A stretch of DNA of 64,000 nucleotides from Sphingosinicella sp. LHD-64. Its GTDB lineage: Bacteria > Pseudomonadota > Alphaproteobacteria > Sphingomonadales > Sphingomonadaceae. The stretch covers positions 310,001 through 374,000 of the forward strand of contig NZ_JAVIFV010000001.1 of assembly GCF_031157375.1 (NCBI RefSeq), in the 5' to 3' direction. A program made the translations under genes and the position numbers. This document shows positions 31,270 to 40,013 of the stretch, in pieces. The notes under the pieces were generated by a model. It made no database searches. It had not been told where the DNA came from and worked only from the letters and a program-made list of their open reading frames with translations. Numbering within the stretch: the first letter of the stretch is position 1; each line of letters begins with the position of its first letter.

Positions 31270-33759
31270 ATGGCGCGCCAGGACCCCCTTTCCACCTACA
31301 ACCGCAAGCGGGATTTCTCGAAAACCGCCGAGCCCGCCGGCAGGGTCGCGCGCGGCAGGCGCAGGGCGCTCACCTTCATGGTGCAGAAGCATGGCGCGAC
31401 ACGGCTGCACTACGACTTCCGCCTCGAGCTGGCCGGGGTGCTGAAGAGCTGGGCGGTGACGCGGGGACCGAGCCTCGATCCCGCCGACAATCGTCTCGCG
31501 GTGCGCACCGAGGACCATCCGATGTCCTATGCGACCTTCGAGGGCACGATCCCCAAGGGCGAATATGGCGGCGGCACGGTGATGCTGTGGGACCGGGGCA
31601 CCTGGACTCCGGAGCCGGGGAAGGATCCGCACGAGACGCTGAAGAAGGGCCATCTCCATTTCGCCTTGAATGGCGAGCGGATGAAGGGGGAATGGGTGAT
31701 GTTCCGGCTGAAGCCGAAGCCCAAGGAGCGGCACGAGAACTGGATCTTGAAGAAAGTCGACGACGATTTCGCCGGTAGCTCGACCGGGCTCACTGACGTC
31801 CACCTGACGTCGGTGAAGACGGGGCGCACATTGAGCGAAATTGCAGAGGGGAAGAAGACCCGTCCGTCATCCCGGCGAAGGCCGGGATCTCGGAGCCAGA
31901 AGTCACAGCGGTCTCCAGGAGACCCCGGCCTTCGCCGGGGTGACGGAAGATTGCCGAAATTCCGACCCATCCAGAAAGCCACTCTCGTCGACCATGTGCC
32001 CACCGGCGCCGGCTGGCTGCATGAGATGAAATATGACGGCTATCGCTGCCTGCTCGCCGTCGCCCGCGACAAGGTGCGCATCTACACCCGCACGGGTCTC
32101 GACTGGACCGACAAATTCCCCGAGATCGCCGCGGCGGCCATCGAGCTCGACATCGGCTCGGCGCTGCTCGACGGCGAGATCGTCAAGCTCGACGCGCATG
32201 GCAATACGAACTTCTCCGCCTTGCAGGCGGCAATCGGCGAGGGCGGGCACGGCCTCACCCTCTTCCTGTTCGACGCGCTGGAGGTCGACGGAAAGAAGCT
32301 CGACAAGCTTCCGGCAATCGAACGCAAGCAACAGCTGGCGGCGCTGATCGGCGACGGCGCCCCGCCGTTCCTCCTCTATGCCGATCATATCGTCGGCCGG
32401 GGCGAGAGGCTCTATGACGCGATGTGCAAGGCCGGTCAGGAAGGGATCATCTCGAAGAAGGCCGACGCGCCCTATCGCGGCGCGCGAACCAAGACCTGGC
32501 TCAAGATCAAATGCACCAACCGGCAGGAACTCGTGATCATCGGCTGGACGCCGAGCGACAAGAAGGGGCGCGGCTTCCGCTCGCTCCTGCTCGCGCTGCA
32601 CGAGGACGGCAAGCTGCGTTATGCCGGCAAGGTCGGCACGGGCTTTTCCGTTGAGACCCAGTCGGACCTCGGCGCCCGGTTCGAGAAGCTGAAGGCCGCG
32701 AAAGCGCCGGTCGAGGTGCCACGCAGCGAGGCGCGCGGGGCGCAATGGGTCAAGCCGAAGCTGGTCGCCGAGATTGCCTTCGGCCAGTTCACCGCCGACC
32801 ATATCATCCGCCATGCGAGCTTTCTCGGTCTGCGCGGCGACAAGCCCGCAAAGGATGTCGTAAAGGAGGCGCCACAGGCGATGCCCGATATGGCCGAGGA
32901 CGATGTCAGGATCAGCAACCCCGACCGGGTGATCTTTCCCGAGGCGAAGGTCACCAAGGGCCAGCTCGCCGATTATTATCGCAAGGTCGGGGCGCTGATG
33001 CTGCCCTGGACCGCCAACCGGCCGGTCAGCCTGGTCCGCTGCCCGCAAGGGCGCGCGCGCAAATGCTTCTTCCAGAAGCACGACAGCGGGAGCTTCGGCG
33101 AACATGTGAAGCATGTCCCGATCCGCGAAAAGGACGGCAAGACCGAGGATTATCTCTATGTCGAGGACTCAGCGGGGCTCGTCGCTTGCGTGCAGATGGG
33201 GACGATCGAGTTCCATGGCTGGGGATCGAAGGTGTCGGACATCGAGAAGCCGGACCGGATCATCTTCGACCTCGATCCCGACGAGGGGCTGGGATTCGAC
33301 AAGGTAAAGAAGGCGGCACACGACCTCAGGCGTCACCTCGCCGACATCGGCCTTACCACCTTTCCGATGCTGACCGGCGGCAAGGGGGTGCACGTCGTCG
33401 TGCCGCTGGCGGCGGAAGCAAAATGGCCAGCGGTCAAGGATTTCGCCCAGCGTTTCGCCCTGGCGCTCGCCGAAGCCGAGCCGGGCCGCTTCACCGCCAC
33501 CCTTTCCAAGGCACAGCGCAAGGGCAAGATCTTCATAGATTATCTGAGGAACCAGCGCGGATCGACGGCGATCATGCCCTATTCCGCCCGCGCCCGCGAG
33601 CAGGCGCCGGTCGCCGCGCCGATCAACTGGGACGAACTGGACGGCTATGACAGCGGCGGCCATTTCACCGTGAAGGACGCCGAGGAACTGGTCGAACGCG
33701 CCGCTTCCCGCGCCCTCAGAGGCTGGGGTGACGCGGCACAGACCCTGCCGGACGTTTGA
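31270..33759 (+). CDS. ligD: multifunctional ATP-dependent DNA ligase D
   Basis: Joins and processes ends held by Ku. 829 residues. The 3'-phosphoesterase domain (about 30-165) has HYDFRLELAGVLKSWAVTRG and the ligand-rich EGTIPKGEYGGGTVMLWDRG. The ligase domain (about 230-520) has the AMP-accepting Lys254 in HEMKYDGYRC and a conserved LDGEIV. The polymerase domain (about 540-829) has DLDPDEG near 667-673 and LTGGKGVHVVVPL. The PE-ligase linker (199-225) is encoded by an in-frame 81-bp palindromic repeat. The start at 31270 directly follows the ku stop. The 3' end overlaps the AraC gene by 44 bases. Confidence 0.96.
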   Translation: MARQDPLSTYNRKRDFSKTAEPAGRVARGRRRALTFMVQKHGATRLHYDFRLELAGVLKSWAVTRGPSLDPADNRLAVRTEDHPMSYATFEGTIPKGEYGGGTVMLWDRGTWTPEPGKDPHETLKKGHLHFALNGERMKGEWVMFRLKPKPKERHENWILKKVDDDFAGSSTGLTDVHLTSVKTGRTLSEIAEGKKTRPSSRRRPGSRSQKSQRSPGDPGLRRGDGRLPKFRPIQKATLVDHVPTGAGWLHEMKYDGYRCLLAVARDKVRIYTRTGLDWTDKFPEIAAAAIELDIGSALLDGEIVKLDAHGNTNFSALQAAIGEGGHGLTLFLFDALEVDGKKLDKLPAIERKQQLAALIGDGAPPFLLYADHIVGRGERLYDAMCKAGQEGIISKKADAPYRGARTKTWLKIKCTNRQELVIIGWTPSDKKGRGFRSLLLALHEDGKLRYAGKVGTGFSVETQSDLGARFEKLKAAKAPVEVPRSEARGAQWVKPKLVAEIAFGQFTADHIIRHASFLGLRGDKPAKDVVKEAPQAMPDMAEDDVRISNPDRVIFPEAKVTKGQLADYYRKVGALMLPWTANRPVSLVRCPQGRARKCFFQKHDSGSFGEHVKHVPIREKDGKTEDYLYVEDSAGLVACVQMGTIEFHGWGSKVSDIEKPDRIIFDLDPDEGLGFDKVKKAAHDLRRHLADIGLTTFPMLTGGKGVHVVVPLAAEAKWPAVKDFAQRFALALAEAEPGRFTATLSKAQRKGKIFIDYLRNQRGSTAIMPYSARAREQAPVAAPINWDELDGYDSGGHFTVKDAEELVERAASRALRGWGDAAQTLPDV
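31865..31945. repeat. in-frame palindromic repeat in the LigD linker
   Basis: CGTCATCCCGGCGAAGGCCG at the left, CGGCCTTCGCCGGGGTGACG at the right, near-exact inverted ends. 81 bases equal exactly 27 codons, so the ligD frame continues. The same family as the intergenic repeats in this window. Confidence 0.9.
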
Positions 33760-34228
33760 GATCGGCGCGCCGCTCGGCCGCCCAGAGCGCCGGCGCGCGC
33801 CCGAAATGGCGGCGGAAGGCATGGCTTAACGCCACCTCGTCCGAATAGCCGGTGCGTTCGGCCACCTCGGCCAGCGGGCAATTCCCCCAGGCGAGGAGTC
33901 GCGCGGCGCGCTCCAATCGCAACGTGCGATGATAGGCGATCGGCGCCTGGCCGAAGGCGCGCTTGAAGGAGCGGGCCAGGTGGAACTGGGAAAGTCCCGC
34001 CACCGAGGCCAGCTCGACGAGCGATACGGCGCGGCCGTCATGGCAATGGAGGTGGCTGCGGGCGCGCTCGAGTCGTTCGAACAGGCCGTGGCGGGTCGAG
34101 GCCTTCGCCGCCTCGATCCCCTCCATGGGCGCGCGACTTTCGGCGAGCAGCTCCTCGACGGTCCGGCCCGGCTGGTCGATCAGACGGCCGACGTCGGACC
34201 TGCGCGCAATCGTGAAGACACTTGCCAT
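33716..34228 (-). CDS. AraC-family transcriptional regulator (short)
   Basis: 170 residues. The paired helix-turn-helix domain (about 55-155) has VSLVELASVAGLSQFHLARSFKRAFGQAP and LAEVAERTGYSDEVALSHAFRRHFGRAP, which are clear AraC motifs (two blocks). Most relatives are about 270 residues with an N-terminal cupin or sensor domain. Here only a short 50-residue N-terminus exists, so it may be naturally DNA-binding-only or truncated. Convergent with ligD and overlapping its last 44 bases. No target is evident. Confidence 0.85.
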   Translation of the reverse strand: MASVFTIARRSDVGRLIDQPGRTVEELLAESRAPMEGIEAAKASTRHGLFERLERARSHLHCHDGRAVSLVELASVAGLSQFHLARSFKRAFGQAPIAYHRTLRLERAARLLAWGNCPLAEVAERTGYSDEVALSHAFRRHFGRAPALWAAERRADLKRPAGSVPRHPSL

Positions 34229-34408
34229 ACCGCCCCGTGTGTTAGCTTACTACACCAGTATGACGGCTCGAACCTGAACGGCAGATTACTCGCTACAAAT
34301 GTAGCACATGCGCGTCGAGGATTCGCAAGAACGATCAAGTATCACGCAATCGTGATCATGTTCCTGCGCTTCGGGCGTCGTTAGTCGGCCCGGGAACGAA
34401 GGAGGTCG

Positions 34409-34795
34409 GTGTTGATCGAGCGGCTCCCCAGGCGCGAACGCGAGGTCGCCCGGATCGTCCACGCCCTGGGCGAGGCGAGTGCCAACGACGTCCGTCGCGC
34501 CCTCCAGGATCCCCTCAGCAACGCCGCAGTTCGCTCGATGCTGCAGCGAATCGAAGCCAAGGGCCTGTTGCGTCGACGCAAGGAAGGGAAAAAGTACCTC
34601 TACAGCGTCGCGTCGCCCGATCTCGTCACCCGTGAGGCGGCATTGCGGCGGCTGAGCCGGGACTATTTCGGCGGGTCCCTGACCCGCGCGGCGCGCCTCC
34701 TTGCCGATATGATCACCAGAGAGGTGGCCACGGACCGGCCCCGCAGCGCCGCCAGGCCGGCTTTTCGGCCCAGGAAGCAGAGGCCGGTGGGCTAG
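34409..34795 (+). CDS. BlaI/MecI/CopY-family repressor
   Basis: 128 residues. The winged-helix DNA-binding part has REREVARIVHALGEASANDVRRAL, then AAVRSMLQRIEAKGLLRRRKEGKKYLY (blocks), and DYFGGSLTRAARLLAD follows. A GTG at 34409 or TTG at 34412 is used; GGAGG at 34401-34405 fits both. In other species BlaI-type repressors work with a BlaR/MecR protease sensor, but no such gene lies adjacent here. An AraC-type gene lies upstream on the other strand and a GGDEF gene downstream. Confidence 0.82.
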   Translation: MLIERLPRREREVARIVHALGEASANDVRRALQDPLSNAAVRSMLQRIEAKGLLRRRKEGKKYLYSVASPDLVTREAALRRLSRDYFGGSLTRAARLLADMITREVATDRPRSAARPAFRPRKQRPVG

Positions 34796-34987
34796 CGCCC
34801 CTGCCATTTCCCTACAATCGAACGTCTTCGCTAGGTGGCGGGATCACCGCTTCGGCCTGGCTGCATGATCCGGGCTTCCCATTTTCATCGGACCCAGTAA
34901 AATTACGGTATAACAGAGGCGGGTTGCGTTCTACGCTCACGGCTCCATCGGGACGAGGCGTTCAGGGACCGGCCGGGGGGACGGGTT

Positions 34988-36112
34988 ATGGCGATAGGTG
35001 ACCGGTTTGCGCGGTGGGCGCAGCGTTTCGCATCGGAAGACTCGACGTCGAATCGGATGGATGCAGGGCGCGATGAACCGCCCCGCCGTGCCGTCGATCG
35101 CGACCGTGCGCTTTATGCCGAGGTCGGCGAATTCCTGTTCGCACAGGATCTCGACGTCACGCCGCTCAATTTTTCGCTTGCGCTCGAATATGTATCGCGC
35201 AGCGACCTTGCGATTGAAAAGGCGGTCGATGCGGCGCTGGTCGAATATGGTTGCCTCACCAACGGCATCGTCGAGGAGATCGTCGCGGAGCGCGATGCCG
35301 ACAAGATGACGCCGGAGACGCTGGAGACGATGCTGGAGAAGGTCGAGGCCCATCTTGCCCAGGTGATCGGGGTCACCGAGGGCTCGCGGGTGTCTGCGCA
35401 GGATTACGGCACCGAGCTCAAGAAGCAGGTGGACGACCTCGATCGGGGCCAAGGTGTCGGCGCGCCGGCGGTCGACAAGCTGATCCTGCTCACCCGCACG
35501 ATGGTCGAGACGATGCGCAAGGCCGAGGCCCAGATGCGCGCCAGCCAGAAGGACACGCGCGCGCTCCAGCGCAACCTCGAGGCGGCGCGGCGCGCAGCCG
35601 AGCAGGACTATCTGACCGGCCTTCCGAACCGCCGGGCGTTCGAGGCCGTGCTCAAGACCCGCGAGAAGGTGGCACGCGAGCAGGGCACGCCGCTCGCCAT
35701 CGTCTTCTGCGACCTCGACCATTTCAAGGCGATCAACGACACCTACGGCCACGATACCGGCGATCGCGTGCTCCAGTTCGTCGCCAACCTGTTCGCGCAA
35801 ATCTCGCGCAACGCCTGCCATGTCGCGCGCCATGGCGGCGAGGAGTTCGCGATGCTGCTCGACGCGAGTGCCGACGAGGCGGCGCAGATCATCGACGATG
35901 CCCGCGACGACCTCGCCAACCGCAAGCTCGTCAACCGCGATGACGGCGAGCGGCTGGCGCCGGTCAGTTTCTCGGCCGGTATTGCCGAGGTGCTCGCCTA
36001 TGCCGACGGACGCGCGGCGCTGAAGGCGGCCGATGAGGCCCTCTACCGCGCGAAGCAGGACGGACGAAACCGGGTCTATATCGCCGCGGCAGCGCGGCAG
36101 GAGGCCGCCTGA
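34988..36112 (+). CDS. diguanylate cyclase (GGDEF domain)
   Basis: Makes cyclic di-GMP from two GTP. 374 residues. The N-terminal half is helical and lacks transmembrane segments, so the protein is cytosolic. The GGDEF domain (about 200-365) has DYLTGLPNRRAFEAVL, FCDLDHFKAINDTYGHDTGD and HGGEEFAML, with an active GGEEF. The RxxD allosteric inhibition motif expected shortly before GGEEF reads RNAC, so feedback inhibition is probably lost. No EAL domain. The metalloprotease gene follows after 3 bases, so both are likely in one transcript. Confidence 0.93.
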   Translation: MAIGDRFARWAQRFASEDSTSNRMDAGRDEPPRRAVDRDRALYAEVGEFLFAQDLDVTPLNFSLALEYVSRSDLAIEKAVDAALVEYGCLTNGIVEEIVAERDADKMTPETLETMLEKVEAHLAQVIGVTEGSRVSAQDYGTELKKQVDDLDRGQGVGAPAVDKLILLTRTMVETMRKAEAQMRASQKDTRALQRNLEAARRAAEQDYLTGLPNRRAFEAVLKTREKVAREQGTPLAIVFCDLDHFKAINDTYGHDTGDRVLQFVANLFAQISRNACHVARHGGEEFAMLLDASADEAAQIIDDARDDLANRKLVNRDDGERLAPVSFSAGIAEVLAYADGRAALKAADEALYRAKQDGRNRVYIAAAARQEAA

Positions 36113-36115
36113 CCG

Positions 36116-36688
36116 ATGCGGGCAACGGGCCTGCTTCCCGCAGCCTGGCTGCTGCTGTGCGCGGCGGCCCCGCCCATGTCCTTCGTGGCCACCGCGTCGG
36201 TCCATGCGACCGCCGCGGCGGAGTATCGCAGGCTCTGGGACGTGGACGGCGCGCGGATCGTGGCCGCGATGGAGGCCGTCACCGGCCTCCCCTTCCCCGC
36301 CAGCCCGATCGAGGTGATCGTCCGCGATGGCCCGCCGATGACGAGCTATGATGGCCAGACCATCCGCCTGCGCGCCGGCTATTCGCCCGCCTACAAGAAG
36401 GCGACCCTCGTCCATGAGCTCGGCCACCGGCTCGCCCTCACCCTGCCGCGCGAGGCCGGGCTCGACGACCACCGGCTGCTTTATCTCTTCCTCTACGATG
36501 TGTGGACCGATCTCTACGGTCAGGACTATGCCGACCGGATGGTCGCGGTCGAGCGTCGGATGCGCCGACTCTACGACTATGACGCCGCCTGGACCTGGGC
36601 GCTGTCGATGACGCGGGAAGAGCGTCAGGCACGCCTCCGGGCCCTGACCTCGCGGCTCGACTATCAGACGATCGACCTCAGCTCCTAG
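36116..36688 (+). CDS. probable exported zinc metallopeptidase (HExxH)
   Basis: 190 residues. The N-terminal hydrophobic segment (about 5-30) is a signal peptide or anchor. The zinc motif is His100-Glu101-Leu-Gly-His104, in ATLVHELGHRLAL, preceded by a beta-strand-like IEVIVRDGPP and TIRLRAGYSP. The distal Glu or His ligand is not certain; candidates are in the acidic stretch at about 120-130 and 150-155. No known peptidase family was recognised. Starts 3 bases after the GGDEF stop and ends with a 4-base overlap with the MBL gene on the other strand. Confidence 0.75.
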   Translation: MRATGLLPAAWLLLCAAAPPMSFVATASVHATAAAEYRRLWDVDGARIVAAMEAVTGLPFPASPIEVIVRDGPPMTSYDGQTIRLRAGYSPAYKKATLVHELGHRLALTLPREAGLDDHRLLYLFLYDVWTDLYGQDYADRMVAVERRMRRLYDYDAAWTWALSMTREERQARLRALTSRLDYQTIDLSS

Positions 36689-37572
36689 ATGGAGCCGGCA
36701 AGCACCGGTTCGGCAGCGGGGCTTCTGGCGGTCACGGGGATGCGCAGATAGTGCACGCCATTGCTTTCCGCAGGCGGCAGCCGCCCGGCGCGAAGGTTCA
36801 CCTGGATCGATGGCAGCAGCAGCCGCGGCGCGGACAGGGTCGCGTCGCGTGCCGCGCGCATCGCGGCGAAGCTCTCCTCACTGACGCCCTCGCGGAGATG
36901 GACGTTGTCGCGTTGGGCGCCGACCGTCGTCTCCCAGGCGAAGACATCCCGCCCGGGCGCCTTGTAGTCGTGGCACATGAACAGCCGCGTTTCCGGTGGC
37001 AGCGCGAGCAGGCGCTGGATCGACCGGTAGAGCTGACGCGCGTCACCGCCCGGAAAGTCGGCGCGGGCGGTGCCATAGTCGGGCATGAACAGGGTATCGC
37101 CGACGAAGACATTGCCGCCGATCCTGTAACTGACGTCCGCCGGCGTGTGGCCGGGCGTGTGCAGGACCTCGATCTCGAGCGCGCCCACGGTGAACGCGTC
37201 TCCGTCGGCGAACAGGCGATCGAAGTCGCCCTGATCCTCCGCGCAATCGAACAGCGGCCGGAAGATGCGCTGGACGTCGCGGATCTGCGCGCCGATCCCG
37301 ATGCTGGCGCCGGTCCGCGCCTTGACCAGCGGCGCGCCGCTCAGGTGATCGGCATGGACATGGGTTTCCAGCACCCAGTCGAGCGTTACGCCCTCTTCGG
37401 CGATGGCCGCCAGCACCCGTTCGGTTGATCTCGTGTCGATCTCGCCCGATGCCGGGTCGAAATCCAGCACCGGATCGATCACCACGCCGCGCCGGCCGCC
37501 CGGATCCCAGACGAGATAGGTGACGGTGAACGTCACCTCGTCGAAGAATGCCCGAATCTCCGGCCCTGCCAT
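36685..37572 (-). CDS. MBL-fold metallohydrolase, persulfide-dioxygenase-like
   Basis: 295 residues of the metallo-beta-lactamase fold. The metal-binding motif THVHADH lies near residue 70, a second His at HTPGHTPADVSY (near 137), Asp in FVGDTLFMPDYG and a His in FMCHDYK. This pattern resembles bacterial ETHE1-like persulfide dioxygenase/Blh proteins rather than a beta-lactamase. The N-terminus starts AFFDEVTFTVTYLVWDP. Possible role in sulfur detoxification is inference. The neighbouring gene on the same strand downstream is none; upstream (acyl-CoA dehydrogenase) ends 10 bases away. Confidence 0.87.
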   Translation of the reverse strand: MAGPEIRAFFDEVTFTVTYLVWDPGGRRGVVIDPVLDFDPASGEIDTRSTERVLAAIAEEGVTLDWVLETHVHADHLSGAPLVKARTGASIGIGAQIRDVQRIFRPLFDCAEDQGDFDRLFADGDAFTVGALEIEVLHTPGHTPADVSYRIGGNVFVGDTLFMPDYGTARADFPGGDARQLYRSIQRLLALPPETRLFMCHDYKAPGRDVFAWETTVGAQRDNVHLREGVSEESFAAMRAARDATLSAPRLLLPSIQVNLRAGRLPPAESNGVHYLRIPVTARSPAAEPVLAGSI

Positions 37573-37582
37573 GGACCGGGTT

Positions 37583-39379
37583 CTAGAACGCCTCGACCGG
37601 CAACGCCATCAGGCTGTCCGCACCCGCCTCGACCTTGCGGCGAAGCGCATTGCTCTCCGGCATCACCCGCTCGGCATAGAAGCGGGCGGTGGCGAGCTTG
37701 GTCTCGTGGAACGCCTTGTCCTCGGTGCCGCCCGCCAGGGCCGCGGCGCTCGCCTTCGCCATCCGCAGCCACATCAGGCCGAGCCCGACGATGCCCATCA
37801 GCGACATATAGGGATAGGCCGCGGCACCGGCATGGTTCGGGTTGGCCATCGCGTTCTGCATCAGCCAGAGCGAGGCGGTCTGGAGGTCGCCATTGGCGCG
37901 CTCGACCGCGCCGGCGATCGCCGCCAGCTTCTCGTCGCCCTTGGCGGCGCTCGCCTCCTCGCCGACCAGCTTGAAGAAGGCCTGGACCGCGCGGCCGCCG
38001 TCCTTGGGGAGCTTGCGGCCGATCAGGTCCATCGCCTGGACGCCGTTGGTGCCTTCGTAGATCTGGGCGATGCGGGCGTCGCGGACAAACTGCTCCATCC
38101 CCCATTCGCGGATATAGCCGTGGCCGCCGTAGATTTGCTGCATGTCGACCGCGGTCTCGAAGCCCCTGTCGGTCAGATAGCCCTTGATGACCGGGGTGAG
38201 CAGGCCGAGCAGGTCGTCGGCCGCCCGACGCTCCTCCTCGGTCTGCGCCTTGCGGCTGATATCGACCTGGAGCGCGCCCCACAGGACGAGCGCGCGCGCC
38301 GCCTCGTTGAAGGCCTTCGCCTCCATCAGCATCCGCCGCACGTCCGGATGGACGATGATCGGATCGGTCTTGGCATCCGGATCGCGCTGGTCGGGCACGA
38401 GCGCCCGGCCCTGCCGTCGGTCCTTCGCGTAGGCGAGGCCGTTCTGATAAGCGATCTCGCCCTGCGCCAGCCCCTGTAGGCCGACGCCGAGACGCGCCGC
38501 GTTCATCATGATGAACATCGCCTCCAGCCCCCTTTCGGGCTCGCCGATCAGGTAGCCGGTCGCGCCGTCATAGTTGAGCAGGCAGGTCGAGTTGCCGTGG
38601 ATGCCCATCTTCTCCTCGATCGAGCCGCAGACGACGCCGTTGCGGTCGCCGATCGAGCCGTCGTCGTTGACGATGAACTTGGGCACGATGAAGAGCGAGA
38701 TGCCCTTCACATTGTCCGGCGCGCCGACGATCTTGGCGAGGACGAGATGGATGATGTTCTCGCTGAGGTCGTGCTCGCCGGCCGAGATGAAGATCTTGGT
38801 GCCGGTGATTTTATAGGTGCCGTCCGCCTGCGGCTCGGCCTTGGTCTTCAAAAGGCCGAGATCGGTGCCGCAATGCGGCTCCGTCAGATTCATCGTCCCG
38901 GTCCATTTGCCGGCGACCATGTTGGGCAGGTACTTGGTCTTCTGCTCGTCGGAGCCCTTGACCAGGATCGACGCCATCGCGCCCTGGGTCAGCCCGTTGT
39001 ACATCTCGAACGCCTGGTTGGCGGAGAGCAGATACTCCGTGACCGCGGTGGCGAGGACCGACGGAAGCCCCTGCCCGCCATATTGCTCAGGCGCCGACAG
39101 GGTCGTCCAGCCGCCCTCGACGAACTGCCGGTAGGCCTCCTTGAAGCCCTTGGGCGTGGTGACGCTGCCGTCGTCGTGACGGGTACAGCCTTCCTCGTCG
39201 CCGCTGCGGTTCAGCGGGTGCAACACTTCGGAAGCGAAGCGGCCGCCTTCAGTCAGGATCGCCTCGACCAGGTCGGGCGTCGCATTCTCGAAGCCCGGCA
39301 GGTTGGAATAGCGCTCGATGCCGAGCACCTGCTCGAGGACATAGCGAGTATCGCGGACCGGCGCGGTGTAGCTGGGCAT
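37583..39379 (-). CDS. acyl-CoA dehydrogenase, large (DmdC-like) type
   Basis: A 598-residue FAD enzyme, longer than classic acyl-CoA dehydrogenases (about 380), as in the DmdC/AcdA-type group that has an extra C-terminal helical region. Recognisable parts are [29 protein letters not shown] (the FAD-binding TEP), the [14 protein letters not shown] block, and [20 protein letters not shown]. The catalytic Glu is expected in the [16 protein letters not shown] segment near 440. The gene is downstream of a MerR regulator that has a probable LiuR-type operator. A role in branched-chain or fatty-acid oxidation is likely; substrate unknown. Confidence 0.9.
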   Translation of the reverse strand: MPSYTAPVRDTRYVLEQVLGIERYSNLPGFENATPDLVEAILTEGGRFASEVLHPLNRSGDEEGCTRHDDGSVTTPKGFKEAYRQFVEGGWTTLSAPEQYGGQGLPSVLATAVTEYLLSANQAFEMYNGLTQGAMASILVKGSDEQKTKYLPNMVAGKWTGTMNLTEPHCGTDLGLLKTKAEPQADGTYKITGTKIFISAGEHDLSENIIHLVLAKIVGAPDNVKGISLFIVPKFIVNDDGSIGDRNGVVCGSIEEKMGIHGNSTCLLNYDGATGYLIGEPERGLEAMFIMMNAARLGVGLQGLAQGEIAYQNGLAYAKDRRQGRALVPDQRDPDAKTDPIIVHPDVRRMLMEAKAFNEAARALVLWGALQVDISRKAQTEEERRAADDLLGLLTPVIKGYLTDRGFETAVDMQQIYGGHGYIREWGMEQFVRDARIAQIYEGTNGVQAMDLIGRKLPKDGGRAVQAFFKLVGEEASAAKGDEKLAAIAGAVERANGDLQTASLWLMQNAMANPNHAGAAAYPYMSLMGIVGLGLMWLRMAKASAAALAGGTEDKAFHETKLATARFYAERVMPESNALRRKVEAGADSLMALPVEAF

Positions 39380-39397
39380 TGTCCCCTCCCTAGGGCG

Positions 39398-39823
39398 TCA
39401 ATTGGCGGGTTCGTTCTCGGCCGCTTCCACCATGGCGATGAAGCGTTCCAGTTCGTCGATCGTGGCGTCGATGTCGATCTTCTGCTTGCGCAGCAGGTCG
39501 GCGCGGCGCCGGCACTTCTCCAGCGTGACGACGCGCTGCTGGTGGCGGCCGTCGCCAAGGTCGTAGAGGTCGATCATCTCGCGGATGTCGGCCAGGCTGA
39601 AGCCCACCCGCTTGCCGCGCAGGATCCAGGCCAGCCGGGCCCGGTCACGCCAGGAATAGATGCGCGCGAGGCCCTGCCGTTCCGGCGCGATCAGGCCTTC
39701 GTCCTCATAGAAGCGCAGCGCCCGGGCAGTGACTCCGAATTCGTCGCACAGTTCGGTGATCGTGTAGGTGCGCGCGTTGCGGCCGGACTGATGGTAATCG
39801 GAATGCAGCGCAGTTTCGGGCAT
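39398..39823 (-). CDS. MerR-family regulator, LiuR-like
   Basis: 141 residues. The N-terminal MerR winged helix has YTITELCDEFGVTARALRFYEDEGLI, then SWRDRARLAWILRGKRVGFSLADIREMI (blocks), and the rest is a dimerising coiled coil (about 85-135) with no metal-binding Cys, so it is not a metal sensor. It sits upstream of the acyl-CoA dehydrogenase gene on the same strand, 18 bases away. LiuR-type regulators govern acyl-CoA and leucine catabolism; this gene would be the controller of the enzyme it precedes. Confidence 0.88.
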   Translation of the reverse strand: MPETALHSDYHQSGRNARTYTITELCDEFGVTARALRFYEDEGLIAPERQGLARIYSWRDRARLAWILRGKRVGFSLADIREMIDLYDLGDGRHQQRVVTLEKCRRRADLLRKQKIDIDATIDELERFIAMVEAAENEPAN

Positions 39824-39842
39824 GGCGGGCAGGGTAGTTTCC

Positions 39843-39860
39843 CTTTACGTTAGCGTCAAG
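39843..39860. promoter_or_regulatory. LiuR-like operator upstream of the merR gene
   Basis: CTTTACGTTAGCGTCAAG is an imperfect palindrome close to the LiuR consensus (TTTACGTAAACGTAAA). It lies 20 bases before the MerR start on the minus strand, so it overlaps the likely promoter. Confidence 0.65.
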
Positions 39861-40013
39861 CATCTGCTCTCTGGACGCCAGCTCTCGCCGGCATGACGGA
39901 TGGGGACGAACGGGAATGCGCCCCCGTGACAGAATCTTTACAGCGCGGGGGCGACAAAGCGGAAGGGTGCCCCTATATGCGCGGCGAAACGGGGCGTGAC
40001 TCGCGGGAAAGCC

